Below are positions 26,544-34,229 of a DNA stretch of 35,830 nucleotides, one piece after another. A model generated the notes under the pieces. It worked only from the letters and a program-made list of their open reading frames with translations. It had not been told where the DNA came from and ran no database searches. Made by a program: the position numbers and the translations under genes. Source of the stretch: a candidate division SR1 bacterium. GTDB lineage: Bacteria > Patescibacteriota > Gracilibacteria > Absconditabacterales > Absconditicoccaceae. Location: NCBI GenBank assembly GCA_026397515.1, contig JAPLUU010000010.1:1-35830 (forward strand). Direction: 5' to 3'. Numbering within the stretch: the stretch's first letter is position 1; every line of letters begins with the position of its first letter.

Positions 26544-27020
26544 ACACGATTACTAAAACACCGTGTACTATGAAAAAAACATTATCTGGGCGATCTCCGC
26601 CCCAAAACAAGAACGACACAAATGTTTAACCAAAAACGCCAAAGGCGAAAAAGTATGCTAAAACACAAGTACCGGCACGTGGGGCTGACGGCCCCATCCA
26701 CGCTAAACACTCAGGATATATTCTGAGCGACGGTTTAAAAAGGTTCCCGTCATGATACGTATAAAAAAACTCTTTTATGACTCTTTAGAAGATAGAGTTA
26801 GTAGTCCGTTGCTAAATAAGCGTTAGGGGCAATAAATAATCTTCGCCGTCACATGGAATAGATATCTACAAAGAGATGATCTTTGGACGGTATCCATAGC
26901 ACCATGCTATGAAATGGTGAGTCTAGAGGAAGCAGAGCCTCCAGATGGTAAGACCATCATAAAACAAACAATACACGAAAAGAATAACTAAAGGGCTCGG
27001 AAATTCCGAGCCCTTTCCTT
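26544..27020 (+). ncRNA. Structured non-coding RNA, class not identified (about 475 nt)
   Basis: The 26.54-27.02 kb stretch has no credible coding frame, is richer in G and C than its surroundings, starts with a consensus promoter and ends in a strong terminator. Hairpins seen from 5' to 3': TACACG/CGTGTA; GGGCG/CGCCC; CGCC/GGCG; GGGGC/GCCCC within CGT...ACG; CTCAG/CTGAG; GACGG/CCGTC; CAAAGA/TCTTTG; CATAGCA/TGCTATG; GAGG/CCTC; GATGGT/ACCATC. Loops and joints are A-rich. It lacks the conserved RNase P motif GAGGAAAGTCC, and a tmRNA 3' T-arm (GTTCGA) or alanine-type acceptor. A short GGAAGCAG piece recalls SRP RNA but without the surrounding consensus. A 19-codon ATG frame (26571-26630) lies inside it; the hairpins argue against coding. 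It follows glyA but has its own transcription signals. Confidence 0.75.
26993..27020 (+). terminator. Terminator of the structured RNA
   Basis: GGGCTCGG (26993-27000) pairs perfectly with CCGAGCCC (27006-27013), then TTTCCTT. Confidence 0.9.
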
Positions 27021-27033
27021 ATAGGGAAAAAAC

Positions 27034-27061
27034 TTGATAGCCTATACAGAATCGTTATAAG
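27034..27061 (+). promoter_or_regulatory. Promoter of the DUF456 gene
   Basis: TTGATA (27034-27039), 16-bp spacer, TATAAG (27056-27061), 40 bp before ATG 27102. The leader is a low-complexity ATTTTACATTA-like repeat. Confidence 0.6.
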
Positions 27062-27101
27062 AAATTATACATTTTACATTATAAATTTTACATTACAAAA
27101 A

Positions 27102-27623
27102 ATGGATATAGTTCTCATTATTATCTGATCGCTGTTGTGTATCCTCGCCGTCATAGGTTCATTACTGCCAGTGCTTCCATGACCACTGCTTGCTTATATA
27201 GCTTTCATACTTTTACAACTGACTTCAGCACATCCTTTTAGTTGGACTTTTTTCATCGTGCGAGCAATGATTATTATATTCCTTACCATTCTCGATTATT
27301 TCATTCCTTCACGAGGAACCAAAAAATTTGGGTGAACCAAACGAGGAGTCCGCGGAAGCAATATTTGACTTGTGATAGCCGTAATTATACTTCCTCTGTT
27401 TTGAATTGTTCTCTGACCGTTCGGACTGTTGGGATTGATTGGTGGACCATTTTTGGGTGCCTATCTCGGAGAAAAGTATGCAGGAAAACAACATGAACAT
27501 GCATTAAGATCAGCACGATGATCATTTGTCTGATTTATTACCTGAAGTGTTTTGAAATTAGTAGTAAGTATCATTATGACTGGATATTTTTTGGCAAATG
27601 TATATAGTATTTTGGTTAATTAA
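27102..27623 (+). CDS. DUF456 family membrane protein
   Basis: 173 residues with four to five hydrophobic segments: about 2-20, 23-36, 46-64, 84-102 and 148-170. The sequence shows the family pattern: an N-terminal GSLLPVLPGPLLAYIA, a middle LDYFIPSRGTKKFGGTKRG, then LGPFGLLGLIGGPFLGAYLGE, and a C-terminal Gly-containing helix. DUF456 proteins are small inner-membrane proteins of unknown function. Nine of about 22 glycines are TGA, so no long standard-code frame exists here. It has its own promoter and is followed after 26 bp by an unknown gene on the same strand. Confidence 0.8.
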
Positions 27624-27649
27624 TCTGATTTATATAGTAGAATTTGTGT

Positions 27650-28531
27650 ATGGGGTTAGAAGAAGGAAGAAGAAAAGAATCTCCTAAAAAAATATCACGT
27701 CTTACATATGCATTACATATGACACTAACATGATTGCTTGCAATATTACCTATTGAAATAAATTCCTCAAAATTTAATAGAAGTGATCTGGAGAACAATA
27801 GGGCAGCTAATAGTAAAACGTGAATGAAAGAAGACACTTTTGTGATAGATGCAGAAGATAATTCACAGATAAAAAAGCACAATAAACATGAATCTATAAA
27901 TGTAGTCCCCAAGTTTACTACGGATACTTTAGGAGCTAGTAGCTCAAATCAAATATGAATAGCAGAGAGTGTTTTTATGCCAGAGGAGAAAAATATATTC
28001 ACTATAGGTATAGATAGTAAAGAGTCAGTTGGACTACCAGATTCCGTGGTATTTAAAAATGCTGTAGTCAAAGCGCTCAAGTCTATCAAAAAGTTAAGTG
28101 AAATCCCAGAGGACTGATTAATCTTGGAATATAATGCTGAACAATCTCAAAGGAAACTTCCCAACAAAATAAATTTTCGACCCAAAGAAATGGTTGGTGA
28201 TCATGTGCCCTATACAATAATGCAAATAGGTGATGAAATGTATAAGGTAACACCCAATTGGATTGGTATAGATGCCTATGTATTTAATATGTCTCTTGAT
28301 GGAAATAATTTTACGGTTGCCGCAGGGAAACACTTTTTTTCTAAACATATTACTTTCAAAACCGTCATAAAGACAGTGGATGAAGGGATGCCCAGATATT
28401 TAAATAAAGTACGTGTTTTTGGAACAACAATTCAGTATGATGGGTCCAAACTCGAAAAGATACCTAGAGCATATCAAAAACAAGCTATTGAAAATTACAA
28501 AAAGAATATAAATATAAAGACGGAAGACTAA
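27650..28531 (+). CDS. Hypothetical exported or membrane-anchored protein, 293 residues
   Basis: A basic N-terminus (MGLEEGRRKESPKKISR) is followed by one hydrophobic segment (about 19-37, TYALHMTLTGLLAILPIEI) and then a hydrophilic protein, so it is probably a signal anchor or an uncleaved signal. The C-terminal half has an alpha/beta pattern (PYTIMQIGDEMYKVTPNWIG, FNMSLDGNNFTVAAGKHFF). No family recognised. The Gly codons at the membrane segment and at three other places are TGA. Probably cotranscribed with the DUF456 gene (26-bp gap) and with the GH26-like gene that starts 21 bp downstream. Confidence 0.7.
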
Positions 28532-28552
28532 TTTATTTTTAAATAAAATTCT

Positions 28553-29827
28553 ATGAAAACAAAAATTTTAATCGGAATATTTTTGGTGTTTGGAATTTCT
28601 CTCGTGGGTTCTCAGTCACAGGCATATCTTTTTTGAATGAAATCACGGGACAATAGTATCAATAATATCCAAAGTATAGAAAAAGAATACAAACTTGATA
28701 TCCCTATGGTATCATTTATTTTCGACCCACGAGGACCACAGGTAGAACAGTTGATGTCATGACTCAGTAGCAAATTATGAGAAGATAAAATATATCATAT
28801 TTCCATCTCACCAAACTCATTTACTGCCAAAGAAGTATACGAATGAAAATTCGATACCCAATATACACAATTTTTCAAAGACGTAAAAAAATATAATCTC
28901 AGAGTAGTATTTCGTACGATGCACGAGATGAATTGAGGACGATATCCACGAAGTTCCAATCCATATCGATTTAAAAAAGCATGGATTCATGTACGACAAA
29001 TCTCAAGAAAAGTATGACTCGATCAGTCAAATATCCTTTTTGATATGTCAGTAAATGCCCGAGATTTGCCAGCAAAATGAGGTAAGCCAGCACAGACGGC
29101 GGTTTTCATCCAATGTCAGCAAAATTTGAAAGATAAATTAAAATGTCCTACCTTCGAAGACTATTATCCTGGTGATAATTATGTCGATCTTATGGGAGTG
29201 ACCTTTTATAATCGAGGAAAATGAAATAGTAATAGACGACGAGGGACGCCAGATCAGATAGTAAATGCTGCAGGACGAAAGACCTTAGATAGACTCAAAA
29301 TATTCAGTAAACCGATCTTCGTAGACGAAGTAGGAACTACAGCCGTCAATTATACCGGAGCATATAATTTCGACAAATCACTCGCAGTATACGAAAACAA
29401 TTCATGACTCAAAAATCAGCGACTCCTTCAGCTCAAAGATTTTCTTTTGAGAGAGCCGAGGATTGTAGGAGCAATATATTTCAATGTAGATCTTACCAAT
29501 GGACTCAAAAATCGAACACTCGGAGAATTAGATCGATCCGTGATAGATTTCACTTCCAATAAATTCTATGATAAAATTCTGGATATCTACAACGCAGGTA
29601 AACCCAATCAATTCACCGTATTATATTCACTATTCAATATCCAACGTGTCACGCTCAACGACAAAACATTTTTTGTAAAGTCTAGCTATGCAAAACCCGT
29701 GAAGGATCTGTATTCCTTTACCACAACCTATGTATCATGACTCGCTGGTCAGTTAAATTTCCTTGATGAAACCAAAAGGTCGTGAAGTTTAAGTAAAAAA
29801 TATAAGAGATTCGGGGTGGTTTATTAG
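28553..29827 (+). CDS. Secreted glycoside hydrolase, GH26-like
   Basis: 424 residues. A signal peptide or anchor (MKTKILIGIFLVFGISLVGS, then QSQAY) directs export. The body is a TIM-barrel hydrolase pattern: VVFRTMHEMNGGRYPRSSNP (acid/base Glu125 in HEMN), a strand with GLDQSNILFDMSVN, a YPGDNYVDLMGVTFY strand, and the nucleophile strand KPIFVDEVGTT (Glu259). This is the GH26 (mannanase-type) or a near relative layout; the substrate, mannan or another glycan, is not shown. The last 130 residues, after FNVD, are a separate less clear part. Eleven of about 30 glycines are TGA, one beside the HEMN motif. It ends in TAG. Confidence 0.75.
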
Positions 29828-29843
29828 TACGTGAAGTACAATT

Positions 29844-30431
29844 TTATTCTACGAATGTGAATTCTACAAAGCTTTCTTCGTCTGGTCCTGATTGTAATCC
29901 CACCCACGTCATAGCGAAAGGTCCAGCCAAAAATGGAGCTACATTGCCAATGATTGTTGCGCCTACGCCTAATCCTACAGGGGATGCAACAAATTCTTTT
30001 ACAGAATGTAATGTTGAGTCGGTTTTTACTGGTTGTTCATTAGGATTTATTACTTTACCTCGTGCTTTTATGGTTTTTCCATCTGTTACATAAGGTAAAC
30101 TCATTACTATAAATTCCTGATGTCCTTGTAAAACGATCTTTACACTATCTTCATAGGGAATAACTTCCTGCATACGGCAACTTTCCGCGATGTTTGACGA
30201 TAAAATATTAATCATTTTCCCTGTCCAACTTCCGATATCGGATAACTGTTCACTAATCTTTTTTCGTACGTTGTTGTTGTGTTCTGCAATTTGCCTATTT
30301 TCTTCTTGCTCTGCTCTTATTTCACTGGGAACAATGAAGAATATAACTACAAGAACTACTACGATGATAACAACAATAATCCAAAAGATTACGGTGTAAT
30401 TTTGATAAAAATTTATTAATGCTTGTAACAT
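29844..30431 (-). CDS. Membrane-anchored hypothetical protein, 195 residues
   Basis: One strong N-terminal membrane helix (about 13-34, VIFWIIVVIIVVVLVVIFFIV), then a coiled-coil-like stretch (RAEQEENRQIAEHNNNV), a small beta-rich domain (VIPYEDSVKIVLQGHQEF), and a Gly/Ala/Phe-rich hydrophobic segment (SPVGLGVGATIIGNVAPFLAG) that may be a second membrane-contacting part. No family recognised. All 12 glycines are GGN. Its upstream region is nearly identical to that of the next minus-strand gene (31148), which suggests joint regulation. Confidence 0.7.
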   Translation of the reverse strand: MLQALINFYQNYTVIFWIIVVIIVVVLVVIFFIVPSEIRAEQEENRQIAEHNNNVRKKISEQLSDIGSWTGKMINILSSNIAESCRMQEVIPYEDSVKIVLQGHQEFIVMSLPYVTDGKTIKARGKVINPNEQPVKTDSTLHSVKEFVASPVGLGVGATIIGNVAPFLAGPFAMTWVGLQSGPDEESFVEFTFVE

Positions 30432-30467
30432 AGTTTATATTATTTTTTTTGGTTTCTATTTATAGAA

Positions 30468-30524
30468 TTCATATATATTTACATTGAAAAGTCAATATAA
30501 ATAAAAAATATGTTTTTTGTATAT
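30468..30524 (-). promoter_or_regulatory. Promoter and shared upstream element, copy A
   Basis: TTGACT (minus strand, 30490-30495), 16-bp spacer, TATGAA (30468-30473). Plus-strand 30487-30524 matches 31197-31234 at 35 of 38 positions. Confidence 0.65.
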
Positions 30525-30545
30525 GTTACCAGGAAAAATTTTCAA

Positions 30546-30573
30546 TAAAAAAAGGACTTCAATACGAAGTCCT
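30546..30573 (-). terminator. Terminator of the 182-residue hypothetical gene
   Basis: GGACTTC (30554-30560) pairs with GAAGTCC (30566-30572), 5-nt loop. On the minus strand it is followed by seven T. Confidence 0.88.
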
Positions 30574-30599
30574 TCAATACATTAATTAGAGTATAGATA

Positions 30600-31148
30600 C
30601 TATCTTTTTCTAAATCGTCCCAATGGCGATGCGCTATATCTGCTACTCGTAAATCTAATAAGAATCCATGGTATTCCTATCATCATAAGCGAGAAAATAC
30701 CCCATATTCCATAGAGCAGATTATATGGATATCTACTAATGCCTTTAGGACAGGTCACTACAGTTTTTCCTTTATCATCTGTATCAAGGAGTGTTTCACG
30801 GAGTTTCATAAGTACATTGCTTTTCTCCATTTGAGTAGCGTTGGGAACTACGGCATTAAGTTCTCCAAGAGATGATTTTAGATTGTTGTACCAGAATCCA
30901 ATTTCTTCATCCGGTGTGTTATACATTACTGATGTATATCCAGATGTTAATTCATGGGTTTCGCAATAGTTCACAGCCATTTTTAGCTGTTCTTTTGCCA
31001 TTTCTACGGTGTTTGCATCACCGGCGCGTTTCAATAATCCACTACAATTTCGGTCGAAAGAAACACTATTCCAGGTTCTAACACCGAGATATGCAAATAG
31101 AGATAAAACTCCAATAATACAGAACGTTACAAAAACTTGCCTTTTCAT
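30600..31148 (-). CDS. Two-helix membrane protein with extracytoplasmic domain, 182 residues
   Basis: One N-terminal helix (about 6-24, FVTFCIIGVLSLFAYLGV), a hydrophilic stretch with NCSGLLKRAGDANTVEMA and an acidic middle, then a second helix (LLYGIWGIFSLMMIGIPWIL, about 146-165) and a basic tail (RYSASPLGRFRKR). Both ends are probably cytoplasmic and the middle domain outside. Two Cys (Cys35 and Cys62) in the outer part could pair. No family recognised. All 13 glycines are GGN. It ends in TAG. The start context AAACATATG is as in two other TGA-free genes. Confidence 0.7.
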   Translation of the reverse strand: MKRQVFVTFCIIGVLSLFAYLGVRTWNSVSFDRNCSGLLKRAGDANTVEMAKEQLKMAVNYCETHELTSGYTSVMYNTPDEEIGFWYNNLKSSLGELNAVVPNATQMEKSNVLMKLRETLLDTDDKGKTVVTCPKGISRYPYNLLYGIWGIFSLMMIGIPWILIRFTSSRYSASPLGRFRKR

Positions 31149-31177
31149 ATGTTTTTTATTTTTTTAAGTGTGTCTAT

Positions 31178-31234
31178 ATAATATATAAAAGACAATAAAA
31201 GTCAATATAAATAGAAAATATGCTTTTTGTAAAT
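31178..31234 (-). promoter_or_regulatory. Promoter and shared upstream element, copy B
   Basis: TTGACT (31200-31205 on the minus strand), 16-bp spacer, TATTAT (31178-31183). The 38 bp at 31197-31234 match copy A at 30487-30524. Confidence 0.6.
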
Positions 31235-31340
31235 ACTACGAAGAGGTTTTTTGAGTAAAAAATAAAGAAATTCCTCTTCTTCCTCTATCTCCCCTTATTC
31301 ATTTTATTGACAGGCTAAGGGAGAAGCTTTTTCCCTATAT

Positions 31341-31368
31341 TTGACTTTTTTATTTATTTGGATATAAT
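31341..31368 (+). promoter_or_regulatory. Promoter of the patatin gene
   Basis: TTGACT (31341-31346), 16-bp spacer, TATAAT (31363-31368). The predicted start lies only about 10-22 bases before the candidate ATGs, so the mRNA may be nearly leaderless. Confidence 0.75.
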
Positions 31369-31397
31369 TATATCGTTTATTGTTTATGTACATCATC

Positions 31398-32525
31398 ATG
31401 AATAATTTGGATATAAATACTACCAATATAGATGAAACTACATCAATTTTTAAGTGAAATATTCTCAAAGGATCTCCAGAGGTTAAGGTTTTTGCTGAAA
31501 AGAGTATAGAACCCATAAAAGAAAAATTGTTTGATGAACTTTTAAATCCTTGAATAACTTTATGAATCAGTGGAGGTTGATTTTTTTCCGTAATGTCGTA
31601 TGAAATTATTGATTATCTTCTCCATCAATGACTCAAAATTGATGATATTATTGGAAATAGTTGATGAGCCCTTGTAGGAGCTTTGGTAGCTACACATAAT
31701 GTAAAAAAAGAATATATAGATAATGTTTTTTCTCACATTAAAATGAAGCCAATCGAAATGTTTAGGATTTCTAATACTGTTGTATGAATTATGGCTCCCT
31801 TTCTTATAGAATATTCTTATTGAGGGCAGCCACTCGATCTCAAAGATATTCTGATCAAAAATACTGATCTTTTGTTAAAAGAATTTTCTCATGGGAATAT
31901 ATTCCAAAATGGTAAAGTTTCTGAAGAAAATATAAAAAGAGCAGTTAGTAAGATTATTGCACAAGAGAAAATATTTCCCCAAGATTCTTCAGAGGAGATA
32001 GAAAAAAAATTATGAATTAAAAAAATAACTTTTTTGGATGTGAAAAATATGTATTGAATGGATTTTTCTGTTCTAGCTACCGCAATCAAAGGAAAAAATA
32101 TTTTTAAGCAATGAAAGAAAGTATTAACGGATATTACATTAACTGGCGATTTTCCTGTAATTGATGCGTTGGTTGTCTCCTCAAGTGGTCCTATTCCAAA
32201 AAAACTTAATGTTAGATGAACCAGTGTATTATTGATGGATGGATATATGTCATGAGCAAATTTTCCTCACTCTAAAAAACATTATCCAGCACATGATTCA
32301 AATAAACCGATTGTTCTCATTGAAACCGATGATGACTCTCCAGATAATCTTCATCTACAAAAGAGCGGAAAATATAATACGTTCTGAGAAAATACATACA
32401 TTATTTCTCCCAATTTACATAAAGAGAGACCGGAAAATAAGCGTTTGCGAAATTTCAATAGCGACAATATTAATGTTTATAAGAAAATAGCCAAAGAATA
32501 TATTGATTGAAGTAACGCAGAATAA
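31398..32525 (+). CDS. Patatin-like phospholipase
   Basis: 375 residues from ATG 31398; an in-frame ATG at 31386 adds four. Patatin-type lipases hydrolyse acyl esters with a Ser-Asp dyad. The oxyanion loop is LGISGGGFFS (Gly56-Gly61), the nucleophile elbow GNSGGALVGAL (Ser88), and the dyad Asp is in LLMDGYMSG (Asp281-Gly282, the DGG/DGA position). Two glycines of the elbow GNSGG and one of the oxyanion loop are TGA codons. No signal peptide is visible, so it is either cytoplasmic or exported by a non-classical route as for ExoU-type patatins. Such lipases occur often in host- or prey-associated bacteria, but a role here is inference. TAA stop. Confidence 0.85.
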
Positions 32526-32549
32526 TTTTTTAGGAAAGATGTAAGTATT

Positions 32550-32846
32550 TTAAATTAACGCTTGTTGAGCAACAGGAGCTATATTTTTTGCTGTGATATT
32601 TTTATTTTTACAGTATTCAGAATTTAATCGGTTTGATAAACTTTTTGCTCCTTTGCTTGCATTACAAGAACAACAACATAAAGCAATATTTTCTCTAGTG
32701 ATAATTGTCTCGTCATTTATAATATGTTCCCAAGTCATTTTATTTTTCTTTGATTCTGTATTAAATTTTATTCAACAGTAAATACAATAGATATCTCTAT
32801 TGCGTATTTCATTTTCAAGCAAATCAGGAATATTCCATTTGTTCAT
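32550..32846 (-). CDS. Small HNH endonuclease-like protein
   Basis: 98 residues. A Cys4 zinc site CIYC (21, 24) with CCSC (58 or 59, 61), and the core WEHIIND...ENIALCCCSCNASKGAK with His41 and Asn62, match the HNH nuclease fold, where His is the general base and Asn/Lys hold the metal. One TGA-encoded Gly (Cys-Gly after the first pair). The size fits a stand-alone HNH protein as in restriction or mobile elements, but no partner methylase, integrase or intron is adjacent. It lies 25 bp downstream of the MoxR-like gene's stop on the opposite reading side: MoxR ends at 32872, this gene begins at 32846, same strand. Confidence 0.8.
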
Positions 32847-32871
32847 ATTTTTTTATATAATATTAAAGTTT

Positions 32872-33978
32872 TTATACCAAACTTACCGTCTCAAATAAGC
32901 TCAACAACACTTGATCTTCAGTAAGACCAGCTAATTTTGCCTGATAATTTAAAATAACTCTATGTCTCAATACTGGTAATGCGACTCTCTGGACATCTTC
33001 ATGGGTGACATAGGTTCTTCATTCAGCTAAGGCTACTGCTTTGCTGGCAAGCATCAATCCTATCGAACCTCTTGGTGATGTTCCGTATAAAATATACTCA
33101 TGTTCTTTTCTTGTGATACTCGTGAGCTTCGTGATGTAGTGTTTGATTTCATCAGAGATAGTTATGTCCTCGATAGTTTTCTTGATTGCTGCCAATTCAC
33201 TATGAGAAACAACGCTTTTAATTTTTGTCAGATCTTCTTTTTCCATGGTATCTAATATTTTCTTTTCATCTGCGAGACTTGGATAATTCACCAAGACCTT
33301 GAATAAAAATCTATCAATCTGCGCTTCAGGGAGGGGATATGTTCATTCCTGTTCAATCGGATTTTGGGTAGCTAAGACAAAGAATGGGTCAGGGAGTTTA
33401 TGGGTTATTCATCAGATTGTTACTTGATGTTCTTGCATCGCTTCTAGTAAAGCGGACTGTACTTTCGGCGTAGCTCTATTGATCTCATCTGCGAGTATGA
33501 TGTTTGCCATAATCGGTCACATTTTGGTATCAAACTCTTGTGACTTACTATTATAAATTTCTCCACCGAGGATATCTGCGGGCAAAAGGTCTGGCGTAAA
33601 TTGGATCCTTTTGAAATCTAGTCCAAGTAATTGAGAAAAAATATGGATTGTTTTCGTTTTCGCCAATCCAGGGAATCCTTCTACCAAGACATGTCCACCA
33701 CAGAGAATATTTATCATGATAGCGTTGATTAAACTATCCATTCAGATGATGTGGGTATGTAATGCTTCCTTGAGCTGTTTCAGCTCTGTATGATGAAAAT
33801 CAATCAATTCGAGTCCTTCTTCGAAATATTTAGTATGAATCTTGTGATGATGGTCAGCGGGTTTTTCTTGCTTTTTGAGAACATTGAACATACTCTTACC
33901 GTCTTCCTTGAAAAATACGAAAAGTACAATAACTACAATAGCGATTACGAGAGTTAAGAGGATAATAAGCGTTCGCAT
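32872..33978 (-). CDS. MoxR-family AAA+ ATPase with N-terminal membrane anchor
   Basis: 368 residues. MoxR ATPases act as chaperones for metal insertion or complex assembly, often with DUF58 and VWA partners. Residues about 3-25 are one membrane helix ([21 protein letters not shown]), not usual in the family, followed by a His-rich linker ([13 protein letters not shown]). The AAA+ part has Walker A GFPGLAKT (101-108), [17 protein letters not shown], Walker [10 protein letters not shown] (Asp164, Glu165), sensor [22 protein letters not shown] and the arginine region [10 protein letters not shown]. Six or so TGA-encoded Gly. No DUF58 or VWA gene on either side within the window; the HNH gene follows. 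Confidence 0.9.
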
Positions 33979-34061
33979 AGGATTTTATACTGCTAAAATA
34001 CATTGATGAAGAACTTGTAATCTTTTGGCATATGCTTTCAATACTTTCCTATTTTTGGAAT

Positions 34062-34089
34062 TTGCATTTTTAGACATTCTGGTTATAAT
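34062..34089 (+). promoter_or_regulatory. Promoter of mscS with long leader
   Basis: TTGCAT (34062-34067), 16-bp spacer, TATAAT (34084-34089). The predicted leader to ATG 34230 is about 135 nt. Confidence 0.7.
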
Positions 34090-34097
34090 TGAGATGC

Positions 34098-34131
34098 AAT
34101 GAAAACTTGAATATTTTTGAAGGTTTTCATT
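34098..34131 (+). promoter_or_regulatory. Hairpin in the mscS leader
   Basis: AATGAAAAC (34098-34106) pairs perfectly with GTTTTCATT (34123-34131) around 16 nt, right at the predicted 5' end of the mRNA. Confidence 0.6.
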
Positions 34132-34176
34132 CCATCGAAATTATATATTCTTCAATTAAAAATAGAAAAATTTTTT

Positions 34177-34183
34177 AAAGGAG
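34177..34183 (+). promoter_or_regulatory. Isolated Shine-Dalgarno-like AAAGGAG
   Basis: The only strong Shine-Dalgarno match noticed in the window. It is 47 bp upstream of the mscS ATG, too far for it, and 14 bp before a TTG (34198) that opens a 46-residue frame overlapping the mscS start. Confidence 0.4.
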
Positions 34184-34229
34184 AATATATAATTACATTG
34201 TATCTTTATATTCATAGAAGATTGGATAC

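Noticed and set aside
26571-26630. 19-codon ATG frame inside the RNA locus
   Set aside because: It overlaps the GGGCG/CGCCC hairpin, has no initiation signal and an unusual composition; the structured RNA explains the sequence better.
26544-27020. tmRNA, RNase P RNA or SRP RNA
   Set aside because: No GAGGAAAGTCC / ACAGAA core (RNase P), no tRNA-like ends or tag ending in Ala-Leu-Ala-Ala (tmRNA), and only an 8-base resemblance to the SRP loop. Left as unclassified instead.
32550-32846. Homing endonuclease of an intron
   Set aside because: The HNH gene stands free between MoxR and patatin genes; no split host gene or intron core flanks it.
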